A DNA stretch of 8,736 nucleotides from an uncultured Aquimonas sp. (GCA_946481615.1 CAMLOR010000135.1:1-8736); one strand, 5' to 3'; shown: positions 1 through 7,291, counted from the stretch's first letter. Notes: generated by a model not told the origin, from the letters alone. Numbers and translations are program-made.

Positions 1-188
1 ACGTCGAACTTCTCCGACATCTTGGTGAGTTCGAGCGGCTGGCGCACGATCATGCGCGAGGTTTCGCGGCCGAAGAACTGGTCGAGCGGACGCTCGTTGA
101 CGACGATGTTGCCCTTGCCGGCGCGCAGGAAGACGCGGGCGGTGGAGCTCTTGCGACGGCCGGTGCCGTAGTTCTGCGTGGTAGCCAT
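1..188 (-). CDS. rpsI: 30S ribosomal protein S9 (N-terminal part, cut by window edge)
   Basis: This is the first 62 codons of ribosomal protein S9, a small-subunit head protein whose C-terminal tail (outside the window) reaches the P-site tRNA. Reading the minus strand from the ATG at 188 gives [20 protein letters not shown], then a segment with [20 protein letters not shown]. The [12 protein letters not shown] block is the hallmark of bacterial S9. The gene starts only 3 bases after the rplM stop, the universal bacterial L13-S9 operon order, so it is certainly cotranscribed with rplM and probably translationally coupled to it. No strong Shine-Dalgarno sequence stands in front of it, which fits coupling. 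The 3' end lies beyond base 1. Identification is very secure. Confidence 0.97.
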   Translation of the reverse strand, partial: MATTQNYGTGRRKSSTARVFLRAGKGNIVVNERPLDQFFGRETSRMIVRQPLELTKMSEKFD

Positions 189-191
189 CGT

Positions 192-620
192 TTAGATATC
201 CAGGACCTGCGGCTGCTGGGCCGTGTGCGGGTGGTTCGGGCCGGCGTAGACCTTGAGCTTGCGGAACATGGCGCGGCCGAGCGGGTTCTTGGGCAGCATG
301 CCCTTGACGCCGATCTCGATCACGCGTTCCGGGTGGCGCTCCAGCGCCTGGCCCAGGTTCTCCGACTTCAGGTTGCCGATGTAGCCGGTGAACCGGTGGT
401 ACATCTTGTCCTGCATCTTGTTGCCGGTGGCGTGGATTTTCTCGGCGTTGATCACGACGATGTGGTCGCCGGTGTCCACGTGCGGGGTGTAGACGGGCTT
501 GTGCTTGCCGCGCAGGCGCGTGGCGATCTCGGAGCACAGGCGGCCCAGCGTCTTGCCGCTGGCGTCGACGAGATACCAGTCGCGCTTGACGGTTTCGGCT
601 TTGGCGCTGAAGGTCTTCAT
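192..620 (-). CDS. rplM: 50S ribosomal protein L13
   Basis: Ribosomal protein L13 is an early-assembling 23S rRNA-binding protein of the large subunit. The 142-residue product has the usual bacterial length. It shows the family motifs in order: [17 protein letters not shown] near residues 13-28, [18 protein letters not shown] around 45-62, the [11 protein letters not shown] stretch near 72-82, and [29 protein letters not shown] toward the C-terminus. The start ATG at 620 is preceded by a GGAAG-type ribosome binding site. The gene is the first of the rplM-rpsI operon and is divergent from the Fe-S gene; a candidate sigma-70 promoter sits inside the beginning of that neighbour (665-693). Nothing is unusual about the protein itself. 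Confidence 0.98.
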   Translation of the reverse strand: MKTFSAKAETVKRDWYLVDASGKTLGRLCSEIATRLRGKHKPVYTPHVDTGDHIVVINAEKIHATGNKMQDKMYHRFTGYIGNLKSENLGQALERHPERVIEIGVKGMLPKNPLGRAMFRKLKVYAGPNHPHTAQQPQVLDI

Positions 621-664
621 GACAACTTCCGGAAGAAGATAAAAGCGTGAACGAAAGGAGCGGA

Positions 665-693
665 ATGATAGCCGCCTTCCCCGGCGGGCGCAA
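665..693 (-). promoter_or_regulatory. Candidate sigma-70 promoter of rplM-rpsI
   Basis: On the minus strand TTGCGC (693-688) and TATCAT (670-665) are separated by 17 bases. The -10 matches consensus at 5 of 6 positions, the -35 only at TTG. Transcription would begin near 658, giving a leader of about 37 bases before the rplM ATG. The -10 is the reverse complement of the ATG-ATA that opens the divergent Fe-S gene, so promoter and start codon share bases. It is inferred from sequence only. Confidence 0.45.
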
Positions 694-1804
694 CCCGTCC
701 GGAGACCCCGGAGCGGCCGGGCGGGTGGCCCTGGCCGATGCCTGCGTGCTTTGCGGGCTCTGCCTGCCGGCCTGCCCCACCTACGGGTTGGGGCGGGAGG
801 AAGGCGAGTCGCCGCGCGGGCGCATCATGTTGATGAAGGGCCTGGCCGAGGGCCGCATCGGCCCGGAACCGGGCGTGCTGGCGCATCTGGACCAGTGCCT
901 GGCCTGCCGCAATTGCGAGCAGGTCTGCCCGGCGCACGTGGATTATGGGGCATTGCTCATGCAAAGTCGCGCCGCGCTGCGGCCGGTGCGGCCCGTCGGC
1001 TGGCGGCAGCGCGCGCTCGAATGGATGTTCGCGCGGCCTGCGCGGATGCGGTTGGCGATGGCGTTGCGGCGATGGCTGCCGGTGCCCGGCTTACCGCGGC
1101 CGCCGGCGCGCGCCGCGTTCGCGCCGCTGTATCGCCCGCACGGAACGCCGCGTGGGCGGCTCGGGTTGTTTCTCGGGTGTCTCGGTCCGCATCACGATGC
1201 AGGCACGGCGCGCGCCGCCATCGCGTTGCTCACGCGGGCCGGGTGGGAAGTGGCCGTCCCGCCCGCACAGGGCTGTTGCGGCGCGGTGCATCGGCATGCG
1301 GGCGCGACGGCTACGGCGGACGAGCTCGCCGCGAGCAACCGCGCCGCATTCGAAGGGTTGTCGACCTGGGTCACGATCGCCAGCGGCTGTCACGAAACGG
1401 TTGCGCTCGGTGCGCCCGGCGCACGCGTGGTGGACATCTTCGATCTGCTCGCCGAAGCCGATCTGCCCCTGCGCGCGGCGGCGCCGGGCACGCGCGTGGC
1501 GTTGCACCTGCCCTGCACGCAGCGCACGGTGGTTCGCAATGCGAAGGCCATCGCGCCGCTGCTGCGGCGCATTCCCGGCCTCGAACTGCAGGTGCTGCCG
1601 GAAACCGGCTGCTGCGGCGCGGCGGGCACGCACATGCTGTCGATGCCCGATCGCGCCGACGCACTGCGCGCGCCGTTGCTCGATGCGGTGCGCGCCAGCG
1701 GCGCCGCTACACTGTGCACTTCCAACATCGGATGCCGGTTGCATCTTTCCGGCACGCTGCCAGTGAAGCATCCGATCGAACTGCTCGCGGAGCATCTCGC
1801 ATGA
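665..1804 (+). CDS. GlcF-like (Fe-S)-binding protein, two ferredoxin-type 4Fe-4S motifs plus two CCG domains
   Basis: This is a cytoplasmic or membrane-peripheral redox protein of the GlcF/heterodisulfide-reductase-D-like family. Two CxxCxxCxxxCP motifs (C27, C30, C33, C37 and C78, C81, C84, C88, counted from the ATG at 665) should bind two [4Fe-4S] clusters. Two cysteine-rich CCG domains follow: C172, C204-C205-G, C242, and C284, C316-C317-G, C351/C357. Its ~379 residues are slightly shorter than glycolate oxidase subunit GlcF (about 407). No flavin subunit (GlcD/GlcE) is in the window, so the GlcF reaction cannot be assumed. I prefer the ATG at 665 because AGGAG lies 4 bases upstream; an in-frame GTG at 647 adds six residues (MNERSG). 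The stop overlaps the coq7 start by ATGA, implying translational coupling and perhaps a role in electron supply for ubiquinone synthesis (inference). The family assignment is firm; the substrate is unknown. Confidence 0.88.
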   Translation: MIAAFPGGRNPSGDPGAAGRVALADACVLCGLCLPACPTYGLGREEGESPRGRIMLMKGLAEGRIGPEPGVLAHLDQCLACRNCEQVCPAHVDYGALLMQSRAALRPVRPVGWRQRALEWMFARPARMRLAMALRRWLPVPGLPRPPARAAFAPLYRPHGTPRGRLGLFLGCLGPHHDAGTARAAIALLTRAGWEVAVPPAQGCCGAVHRHAGATATADELAASNRAAFEGLSTWVTIASGCHETVALGAPGARVVDIFDLLAEADLPLRAAAPGTRVALHLPCTQRTVVRNAKAIAPLLRRIPGLELQVLPETGCCGAAGTHMLSMPDRADALRAPLLDAVRASGAATLCTSNIGCRLHLSGTLPVKHPIELLAEHLA

Positions 1805-2448
1805 CGGCCGTCCGCCACTATTCGCCGCTCGATCGCGCGCTCATGCGCGTGCAGCACGCGCTCTCCACCACGCTGGCGCGTCCACCGCAGGCCGAGCGCG
1901 CCAATCCGGCGGCGGATACGCCCGAACTCGTGCTCGACGAGGCCGCGCGCCGCCACGCCGCGGGGCTGATGCGCGTGAACCACACGGGAGAAGTCTGCGC
2001 CCAGGCGCTTTACGTGGGCCAGGCCGTGGTCGCGCGCGACGAGCGCACGCGGCACGATCTGGAGCGCGCCGCGCAGGAGGAAACCGATCACCTGGCCTGG
2101 TGCGCGCAGCGCCTGGCCGAACTCGACTCGCGCCCCAGCCTGCTCAATCCGCTGTGGTACGCGGGCAGCTACGCGATCGGCGTGGCCGCGGGCCTGGCGG
2201 GCGACGGCTGGAACCTCGGCTTCGTCGTGGAAACCGAGCGCCAGGTGGAAGCGCATCTGGCGCAGCATCTGGAAACCCTGCCGCCAGGCGACGAGCGCAG
2301 CCGCGCCATCCTCACGATCATGAAGGAGGACGAGGCCCGCCACGCCGACCACGCGCAGGCCAGCGGTGCGCGGACGCTGCCGCGACCGGTCCCGGCGCTG
2401 ATGGCGCTCGCCTCGTCCGTGATGAAGGCCGTCGCCTATCGGATCTGA
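1801..2448 (+). CDS. coq7: Coq7-type demethoxyubiquinone hydroxylase (2-polyprenyl-3-methyl-6-methoxy-1,4-benzoquinone monooxygenase)
   Basis: Coq7 is a membrane-associated diiron enzyme of ubiquinone synthesis. It hydroxylates the demethoxyubiquinol ring with O2, giving the substrate for the last O-methylation by UbiG. The 215-residue protein has the expected iron ligands: E64 in the VNHTGE motif, E94-x-x-H97 (EETDH), E146 in ETERQVEAH, and E178-x-x-H181 (EDEARH). A hydrophobic stretch at about 119-142 ([15 protein letters not shown]) is the usual membrane-contact helix. Many gammaproteobacteria use the flavoprotein UbiF for this step, so a Coq7 is lineage-informative. The start is the ATG in the ATGA overlap with the Fe-S gene, with GGAG eight bases upstream. 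The same frame stays open far upstream inside the Fe-S gene, but that is a GC-rich artefact. The function is confidently assigned. Confidence 0.95.
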   Translation: MTAVRHYSPLDRALMRVQHALSTTLARPPQAERANPAADTPELVLDEAARRHAAGLMRVNHTGEVCAQALYVGQAVVARDERTRHDLERAAQEETDHLAWCAQRLAELDSRPSLLNPLWYAGSYAIGVAAGLAGDGWNLGFVVETERQVEAHLAQHLETLPPGDERSRAILTIMKEDEARHADHAQASGARTLPRPVPALMALASSVMKAVAYRI

Positions 2449-2513
2449 ATGCGCTGCGACGATTCGCTTCGCTGCCGCGTAATGAAGGGACGCTCTCGCC
2501 AGAAGGAGTTCCC

Positions 2514-3653
2514 ATGAAGCATCGCTCCACGCGTTTCGCGCTCGTATTCGCGCTCGCCGCCGCACTGCCGGCGCAGGCGCAGAACCAGCCCGCGGCCGAT
2601 CCGGTCGGCCTGCGCGGCGATTTCTCCGGCACCTGGTACGACCCGCTGCAGCCCGGCCACGGCGTGATGCTGGAAGTGCGCGACCGCGGCCAGGCCACCG
2701 TCGCATGGTTCACCTTCGATCCTGCCGGCGAACCGATGTGGCTGTTCGGCAACGCGGCCGTGGAAGGCGACAAGCTGCGCGCGCAAATGTCGCGCGTGGA
2801 AGGCGGCGCGTTCCCGCCCGCGTTCGATCCCGCGCTCGTCGAATCCACGCCCTGGGGCGAGTTGCTGCTGAGCTTCACCGGCTGCGATGCCGGTTCGATG
2901 CAGTGGACGCCGACGGCGACGGGCTTCGCCACCGGCCAGATGCCGCTCGCGCGGCTCACGGCGGCGCAAGGCGCGCGCTGCAACGCCGCCGAGGAGTTCT
3001 CCGAAGTCCGCACCTATTCGCTGGAGCGCGGCAATCAGGATTTCGAAGTGCTGTTCGCCGACAAGCCGCCGGGCGAAACGGAGTTCTACGAACTCGATTA
3101 CGTCTACGAAGCCCTGCCCGCGCCGGTGCTCGGCCGCCGCGGCATGCGGGTTTCGGGCAACAATCATTCCGACGATCTCGCGATGCTGGTCAAGCGCGAA
3201 GTGCGCGGACTCGTGCCCGAGGCCACTTATCGCGTCGAAATCGATGCCGAGATCGCCAGCAACGTCCCCGCCGGGTGCTCCGGCATCGGGGGCTCGCCGG
3301 GCGACAGCGTCTACATGAAACTCGGCGCCTCCACGCAGGAGCCTTTCGCGCAGACCGCCAGCGACGGCTGGCTGCGGCTCAACATCGATTACGGCCAGCA
3401 GGCCGAAGGCGGCGCCAACGCGAAGGTGGTGGGCACGCTCGCCAACTCGCATTCCTGCGAAGTGTCGACCGAGGCCCCGTGGGAGCTGCGCACGCTGAGC
3501 ACGCGCGGCCAGGAACTGCGCGCGCAGACCGACGCGGAAGGCACGCTCTGGATCGTCGCCGGCAGCGACAGTGGTTTCGAAGGGCGCAGCGACTGGTATC
3601 TCACCGCGGTGACGCTGCGCGTGGCACGAGTGACGGACGCCTCGCCGCAGTAG
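2514..3653 (+). CDS. Secreted two-module protein of unknown function
   Basis: The product has 379 residues. A Sec signal peptide (MKHRSTRFALVFALAAALPAQA, likely cut after A22) points to the periplasm or outside. Module 1 (about 36-156) reads SGTWYDPLQPGHGVMLEV, then VAWFTFDPAGEPMWLFG, then WGELLLSFTGCD and ends LARLTAAQGARC. I recognise this aromatic, glycine-rich pattern from secreted proteins of Lysobacter-type bacteria, where it has no assigned function. Module 2 (about 168-371) carries GNNHSDDLAMLVKREVRGL, NVPAGCSGIGGSPGDSVYMK and a final SDSGFEG block; this looks like a conserved uncharacterised beta-rich domain. Cysteines C124, C156, C255 and C315 could form disulfides, which fits the neighbouring dsbC. 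The start is supported by AAGGAG five bases upstream. It lies 65 bases after coq7 without a clear terminator, so read-through is possible. No catalytic motif is evident and I give no function. Confidence 0.85.
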   Translation: MKHRSTRFALVFALAAALPAQAQNQPAADPVGLRGDFSGTWYDPLQPGHGVMLEVRDRGQATVAWFTFDPAGEPMWLFGNAAVEGDKLRAQMSRVEGGAFPPAFDPALVESTPWGELLLSFTGCDAGSMQWTPTATGFATGQMPLARLTAAQGARCNAAEEFSEVRTYSLERGNQDFEVLFADKPPGETEFYELDYVYEALPAPVLGRRGMRVSGNNHSDDLAMLVKREVRGLVPEATYRVEIDAEIASNVPAGCSGIGGSPGDSVYMKLGASTQEPFAQTASDGWLRLNIDYGQQAEGGANAKVVGTLANSHSCEVSTEAPWELRTLSTRGQELRAQTDAEGTLWIVAGSDSGFEGRSDWYLTAVTLRVARVTDASPQ

Positions 3654-3663
3654 CGGCGAGGCG
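3638..3663. terminator. Perfect hairpin between convergent genes, possible bidirectional terminator
   Basis: An 11-bp perfect inverted repeat, CGCCTCGCCGC (3638-3648) and GCGGCGAGGCG (3653-3663), closes a four-base loop AGTA. The TAG stop of the secreted-protein gene lies across the loop and the right arm. The hairpin sits just 8 bases from the dsbC stop on the other strand, so it could end transcription from both sides. No T-tract follows on either strand, so it is not a textbook intrinsic terminator; it may instead protect 3' ends. Confidence 0.55.
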
Positions 3664-3671
3664 ATGGCGCA

Positions 3672-4379
3672 TCACTTCACGGCGTCGAGCCGCGCCAGCA
3701 TCTGATCCGGCGGCAGATAGCCGCCGACGCCGCCCTGGGCGTCGTACACCATCGGCGTGCCCGTCACGCCCACGCGCGTGCCGAGCGCCAGGTTGCGATC
3801 GAGATGATTCTCGCAGGTCGTGGGCGCAGGCTCGACGCCGGTCTTGGCCAGCGTGAAGGCCTGCTTGCGGTCGGCGGCGCACCACACCGACACCGCCTTC
3901 GCGAACGACGGCGAACCCAGGCCGCCGCGCGGATACAGCACGTATTCGACGGTGATGCCGCGCTTGTTGTATTCGGCGATGTCGCGGTGCATGCGCTGGC
4001 AATAGCCGCAGTCGAAATCGGTGAACACCGTGACCGTGTGCTTGGGGTTCTCGGCAGCGAACACGATGCGGTCCTCGGCGCCGACCTGCACCAGCGCATC
4101 GCGGCGCAGGCCGTTCCTGCGGATCGCGGTGAGGTTGCGGTGACCATCCACGCGCCACAGTTCGCCGGTGAAGACGTTGGCGCCATCGGCGCTCACGTAG
4201 AGAATCTGGCCTTCGACCACGGCCTCGTAATAGCCCGTCCCGGGCACTTCGACCACCGCTTCCAGCTTCGCCTCGGGCGAGAGTTTCTGCAGGGCCGCGC
4301 GCACCTCGGCTTCGGCGGCGTGGGCCTGCGGCAACAGCATCGACGACAGTGCGGCGAGCGCCGCGATCAGGGTTTTCAT
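3672..4379 (-). CDS. dsbC: Thiol:disulfide interchange protein DsbC (periplasmic disulfide isomerase)
   Basis: DsbC is a V-shaped periplasmic homodimer that reshuffles wrong disulfides and is kept reduced by DsbD. This 235-residue protein matches the E. coli length closely. It has a signal peptide (MKTLIAALAALSSMLLPQAHA, residues 1-21), an N-terminal dimerisation domain (about 22-85, with GQILYVSADGANVFTGELW), a linker, and a thioredoxin-fold domain. The active site is C124-G-Y-C127 inside FTDFDCGYCQRMH; CGYC is the DsbC signature, whereas DsbG has CPYC. A second pair, C167 and C189, matches the structural disulfide of DsbC, and T208-P209 is the cis-proline loop. The start ATG at 4379 has a perfect AGGAGG six bases upstream; the open frame continues to 4688 but without such support. 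It is divergent from the sugar dehydrogenase and convergent with the secreted protein. Assignment is secure. Confidence 0.95.
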   Translation of the reverse strand: MKTLIAALAALSSMLLPQAHAAEAEVRAALQKLSPEAKLEAVVEVPGTGYYEAVVEGQILYVSADGANVFTGELWRVDGHRNLTAIRRNGLRRDALVQVGAEDRIVFAAENPKHTVTVFTDFDCGYCQRMHRDIAEYNKRGITVEYVLYPRGGLGSPSFAKAVSVWCAADRKQAFTLAKTGVEPAPTTCENHLDRNLALGTRVGVTGTPMVYDAQGGVGGYLPPDQMLARLDAVK

Positions 4380-4500
4380 CCGGGTCCTCCTGCGCTCCCC
4401 AACCGGAGCTGTCACAGCGGACTCGGCGGCGTCCGCGAAGTTCCACGCAGGCAGCACGCTTTGTCGCAGACTATCGCTCCCTGCCGACCGGAGCCTTGCC
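4380..4500. other. Divergent intergenic region dsbC / sugar dehydrogenase
   Basis: These 121 bases must hold the promoters of two divergent genes. The two ribosome binding sites are clear: AGGAGG on the minus strand (4391-4386) for dsbC and GGAG at 4490-4493 for the dehydrogenase. A six-base stem GCGGAC/GTCCGC (4417-4422 and 4431-4436, loop of eight) lies in the middle. I see no hexamer pair good enough to call a promoter in either direction. Confidence 0.5.
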
Positions 4501-5628
4501 ATGCGCCGTCCCGCGATCCGCACGTTGTCGTCCTGTTGTGTCCTGGCGCTTGCCGCCTCTGCCGCGCAGGCCGCGGAAAAATCGCCACCGTTCGAGGTGA
4601 AACCGGTGGCGCAACTGCAGGAGCCGTGGGCGCTCGCCTTCCTGCCCGACGGGCGCATGCTCGTCACCGAAAAGCAGGGCAAGCTCAAGGTTGTCTCGCA
4701 GGATGGAAAGATGGGCGACGTGAGCGGCGTACCGGCCGTGGATTACGGCGGCCAGGGCGGCCTCGGCGATGTCGTGCTGCATCCGCAGTTCGCGCGCAAT
4801 TCGCTCGTCTATCTGAGCTTCGCGGAAGCCGGCGAAGGCGACACGCGCGGCGCGGCGCTGGCGCGCGGCACGCTCGAACTCGACGACAAGGGCGGCGGCA
4901 CGCTGGGCGGCCTGGAGGTGATCTGGCGCCAGGTGCCGAAGGTGGACGGCCGCGGCCACTACAGCCATCGCGTGGCTTTCGCGCCGGATGGACTGATGTT
5001 CGTGAGCAGCGGCGAGCGCCAGCATTTCGATCCGGCGCAGGACATGAAGTCCAACCTCGGCAAGATCCTGCGCCTCAACGACGACGGCACGCCCGCCGCG
5101 GACAACCCCTTCGCCGGCGAGGGCGGCGTCACCGACCAGATCTGGTCGCTCGGACACCGCAACGTGCTCGGCCTGGCCTTCGACGGCGCGGGCAAGTTGT
5201 GGGACATCGAAATGGGTCCGAAGGGCGGCGACGAGCTCAACCTCGTGGTGCGCGGCGCCAACTACGGCTATCCGATCGTCTCCAACGGCAACCACTACGA
5301 CGGCAAGGACATTCCCGACCACGACACCCGGCCGGAATTCGCCACGCCCAAGACCTGGTGGACACCGGTGATTTCGCCGTCGAGCCTGATCTTCTATTCG
5401 GGCGAACTGTTCCCCGACTGGGAAGGCGATGCCTTCGCCGGCGCCCTGTCGGGCAAGGCCCTGGTGCGCATCGAGTTCGACGGCGAATCGTCGAAGGAAG
5501 CCGAGCGTTACGATATGGGCCAGCGCATCCGCGAGGTGGAACAGGGGCCGGACGGCGCGCTCTGGCTGCTCGAGGACCAGGACGAGGGCACCGGCGGCCG
5601 CCTGCTCAAGCTCACACCGCGGAAATAG
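4501..5628 (+). CDS. PQQ-dependent aldose sugar dehydrogenase, soluble periplasmic (YliI/Asd family)
   Basis: This is a six-bladed beta-propeller quinoprotein related to soluble glucose dehydrogenase and E. coli YliI. Such enzymes oxidise the anomeric carbon of aldoses to lactones in the periplasm, passing electrons from PQQ to respiratory acceptors. The 375-residue product has a signal peptide (1-24 or so, ending SAAQA). Recognisable blade motifs are EPWALAFLPDGRMLVTEKQGKL (41-62), GGQGGLGDVVLHPQF (83-97), GHYSHRVAFAPDG with H153 at the catalytic-base position, GERQHFDPAQDMKSNLGKILRLN, IWSLGHRNVLGLAF with R220-N221, EMGPKGGDELNLV (237-249), NYGYP, and QRIREVEQGPDGALW (341-355) with R342/R344. 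The family usually shows HFGGR or HxGxR at the catalytic site and EHGP where this protein has HYSHR and EMGP, so fine specificity is uncertain. The start has GGAG seven bases upstream. No PQQ synthesis genes are in view. Confidence 0.9.
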   Translation: MRRPAIRTLSSCCVLALAASAAQAAEKSPPFEVKPVAQLQEPWALAFLPDGRMLVTEKQGKLKVVSQDGKMGDVSGVPAVDYGGQGGLGDVVLHPQFARNSLVYLSFAEAGEGDTRGAALARGTLELDDKGGGTLGGLEVIWRQVPKVDGRGHYSHRVAFAPDGLMFVSSGERQHFDPAQDMKSNLGKILRLNDDGTPAADNPFAGEGGVTDQIWSLGHRNVLGLAFDGAGKLWDIEMGPKGGDELNLVVRGANYGYPIVSNGNHYDGKDIPDHDTRPEFATPKTWWTPVISPSSLIFYSGELFPDWEGDAFAGALSGKALVRIEFDGESSKEAERYDMGQRIREVEQGPDGALWLLEDQDEGTGGRLLKLTPRK

Positions 5629-5642
5629 GCCGGTTCGGCTCA

Positions 5643-5666
5643 GGGCGCCGCGCGCTGGCGGCGCCC
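5643..5666. terminator. GC hairpin after the sugar dehydrogenase gene
   Basis: A perfect nine-base inverted repeat, GGGCGCCGC (5643-5651) and GCGGCGCCC (5658-5666), with loop GCGCTG begins 15 bases after the dehydrogenase stop and ends 41 bases before the next start. No T-tract follows, so termination is uncertain; it could attenuate read-through into the lipoprotein gene or stabilise the 3' end. Confidence 0.45.
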
Positions 5667-5707
5667 CGGGCGTATCCTCTGCGGCGAACTCCCCCGAGGA
5701 TGCGCCG

Positions 5708-6055
5708 ATGCGTGTTTCGATGTTGTCGATGCTGTTGCTGGCCGTCGCGCTGACGGCCTGCGACCGCGCACCGCCCGCGCAGGCCGCGGCCTCCGCCGCC
5801 CTGCCGGAAACCACCGCGCAGAAGGCCCAGCACTGGTGGGTCTGCGGCGATGTCTCGGTGAGCACCGAGCTGCAGGGCGAGATGCTGATGCTGAGTGGTC
5901 CCTTCGGCGAACGCGCGCTGCCGGCGCAGGCCGCGGCCTCCGGCGCGCGTTACGCGGACGACAAGGGCACCGAGTTCTGGAACAAGGGCGAGGAAGCCCA
6001 CCTCAAGCTCGACTGGAAGGACGTCGGCGAGTGCACGGAAGCGAAATCCTCGTGA
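5708..6055 (+). CDS. MliC-family lipoprotein (putative inhibitor of C-type lysozyme)
   Basis: This 115-residue lipoprotein has a short type II signal peptide with lipobox L15-T16-A17-C18 followed by D19. D at +2 would favour inner-membrane retention by the E. coli Lol rule, though that rule is not universal. After an Ala/Pro linker comes a compact domain (about 42-110) starting WWVCGDVSV and ending KDVGEC; C46 and C109 probably form the domain disulfide. It contains AASGARYADD and FWNKGEEAHLKL, the two conserved stretches of the MliC/PliC family. S78 and K93 lie where that family has the Ser and Lys that enter the lysozyme active site. Such proteins protect peptidoglycan from host or predator lysozyme. 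The start has GAGGA seven bases upstream. The gene may be cotranscribed with the dehydrogenase 79 bases upstream, although a hairpin intervenes. The family call rests on motif memory and is good but not certain. Confidence 0.8.
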   Translation: MRVSMLSMLLLAVALTACDRAPPAQAAASAALPETTAQKAQHWWVCGDVSVSTELQGEMLMLSGPFGERALPAQAAASGARYADDKGTEFWNKGEEAHLKLDWKDVGECTEAKSS

Positions 6056-7291
6056 TCAGTGCCCGCTGACGGCGCGCATCATCAGCCCCGCCAGCCACGC
6101 GGCATACGTGCCGATCGCGTAGCCGAACACCGCCAGCAAGACGCCCACCGGCGCCAGCGCCGGATGGAAGGCGCTCGCCACGATCGGCGCGCTTGCCGGG
6201 CCGCCGATGTTGGCCTGCGAGCCGACCGCCAGATAGAACACCGGCGCACGGATCAGCCGGGCGACCACCAGCATCACGACGCCGTGGATCGTGATCCACA
6301 CCGCGCCGATCGCGAACAGCGACGGCGATTCGAACACGGCGCGGATGTCCATCTTCATGCCGATGGTGGTGACCAGCACGTACAGCGCCGCCGTGCCGAG
6401 CTTCGATGCGCCCGCGCCTTCGAGCCCGCGCGCCGGCGTGAAGGACAGCGCCAGCCCGATCGTGGTGGCGATGATGACCACCCAGAAGAACTGCGAGGTC
6501 AGGCTGTAGGCCGCCAGGCCCGGCGCATTGGCCGTGAGCCACGGCGCGATGCCGCCGGCGAGGAAATGCGCAAGGCCGGTGAAGCCGAAGCCGATCGCCA
6601 GGATCAGCATCAGGTCCTTCTGCGTCGTGATGCGCGTCGACTGCGCCTGGTAGGCCGCGATGCGATCGCGCAGATCGTCGATGGCGCGGGTGTCGGCGCC
6701 CAGGCGCGCGTCGATCGCCCGGCTGCGCGCGGCCAGGAACAGCAGCAGCGCCATCCACACGTAGGAGAAGATCACGTCGACCGCGACGAAGGCCGAGAAC
6801 ACGCCCGGCCCGACGGCGAACACTTCCTTCATCGCCGCCTGATTGGCGCTGCCGCCGATCCAGGTGCCGGCCTGCGTCGCCATGCCGCGCCAGACCGATT
6901 CGGGCCCCAGATCCGCATGCAGCGACGGATCGGCGAGGCCGACCAGCCACAACGCGATCGGCGCGCCGAGCATCACGCTGATGCTGCCGGTGAGGAACAT
7001 CGTCAGCGCCTTCGGGCCCAGGCGCAGGACCGCCGGCAGATCGCAGGAGAGCGTGAGCAGGATGAGTGAGGTCGGCAGCAGGAAATCGACCGCCATCGGG
7101 TAGAGCTTCGAGTTGGCGCCGTCGATGATGCCCGTCGAATTGAGCAGGCCGGGCAGGAAATAGCACAGCAGCAGCGTGGGGATGTAGGTGTAGAAGCGCT
7201 GCCAGAACCGGCTTTCGCTGTGGCTGGTGACGAAGACGAAGGCCAGCACCGCGAACAGCAGGCCCAGGATGACGGTGTCGTTGGTGATCAT
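6056..7291 (-). CDS. DUF819-family integral membrane protein (YjcL-like), putative transporter
   Basis: This 411-residue polytopic membrane protein has about ten hydrophobic segments, for example 6-22, 37-50, 69-84, 98-118, 163-187, 227-247, 265-285, 300-311, 325-345 and 379-404. A cytoplasmic-looking charged stretch (about 188-225, with [16 protein letters not shown]) splits it into halves. Two related loops, [12 protein letters not shown] (142-153) and [11 protein letters not shown] (359-369), recall the re-entrant GG-x-x-N motifs of inverted-repeat secondary carriers, in keeping with DUF819. No substrate is established for the family. I chose the ATG at 7291; a TTG at 7306 would add five residues (LYAPA) but has no better ribosome binding site. 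The start lies only 23 bases from the divergent queD, and the stop directly abuts the lipoprotein stop on the other strand. The family is confident, the function unknown. Confidence 0.88.
   Translation of the reverse strand: MITNDTVILGLLFAVLAFVFVTSHSESRFWQRFYTYIPTLLLCYFLPGLLNSTGIIDGANSKLYPMAVDFLLPTSLILLTLSCDLPAVLRLGPKALTMFLTGSISVMLGAPIALWLVGLADPSLHADLGPESVWRGMATQAGTWIGGSANQAAMKEVFAVGPGVFSAFVAVDVIFSYVWMALLLFLAARSRAIDARLGADTRAIDDLRDRIAAYQAQSTRITTQKDLMLILAIGFGFTGLAHFLAGGIAPWLTANAPGLAAYSLTSQFFWVVIIATTIGLALSFTPARGLEGAGASKLGTAALYVLVTTIGMKMDIRAVFESPSLFAIGAVWITIHGVVMLVVARLIRAPVFYLAVGSQANIGGPASAPIVASAFHPALAPVGVLLAVFGYAIGTYAAWLAGLMMRAVSGH

Noticed and set aside
665..1804. Naming the Fe-S protein glcF
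   Set aside because: Cysteine layout matches, but no glcD or glcE is nearby and the context is ubiquinone synthesis, so the symbol would claim too much.
751..2448. A 565-codon plus-strand open frame covering coq7 and upstream DNA
   Set aside because: Only the part from 1801 is Coq7. Upstream the frame reads Arg/Ala/Gly-rich nonsense overlapping the well-supported Fe-S gene; long spurious frames are normal at this GC content.
1390..2706. A 438-codon minus-strand open frame antisense to the Fe-S and coq7 genes
   Set aside because: Composition is arginine-rich without domains, it overlaps two real genes, and no ribosome binding site was seen.
3804..5753. A 649-codon plus-strand open frame through dsbC and the sugar dehydrogenase
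   Set aside because: It is antisense to dsbC and out of frame with the dehydrogenase, both of which have clear family motifs.
4471..5865. A 464-codon minus-strand open frame opposite the dehydrogenase
   Set aside because: It is a mirror frame of a real gene; its sequence shows no recognisable motif.
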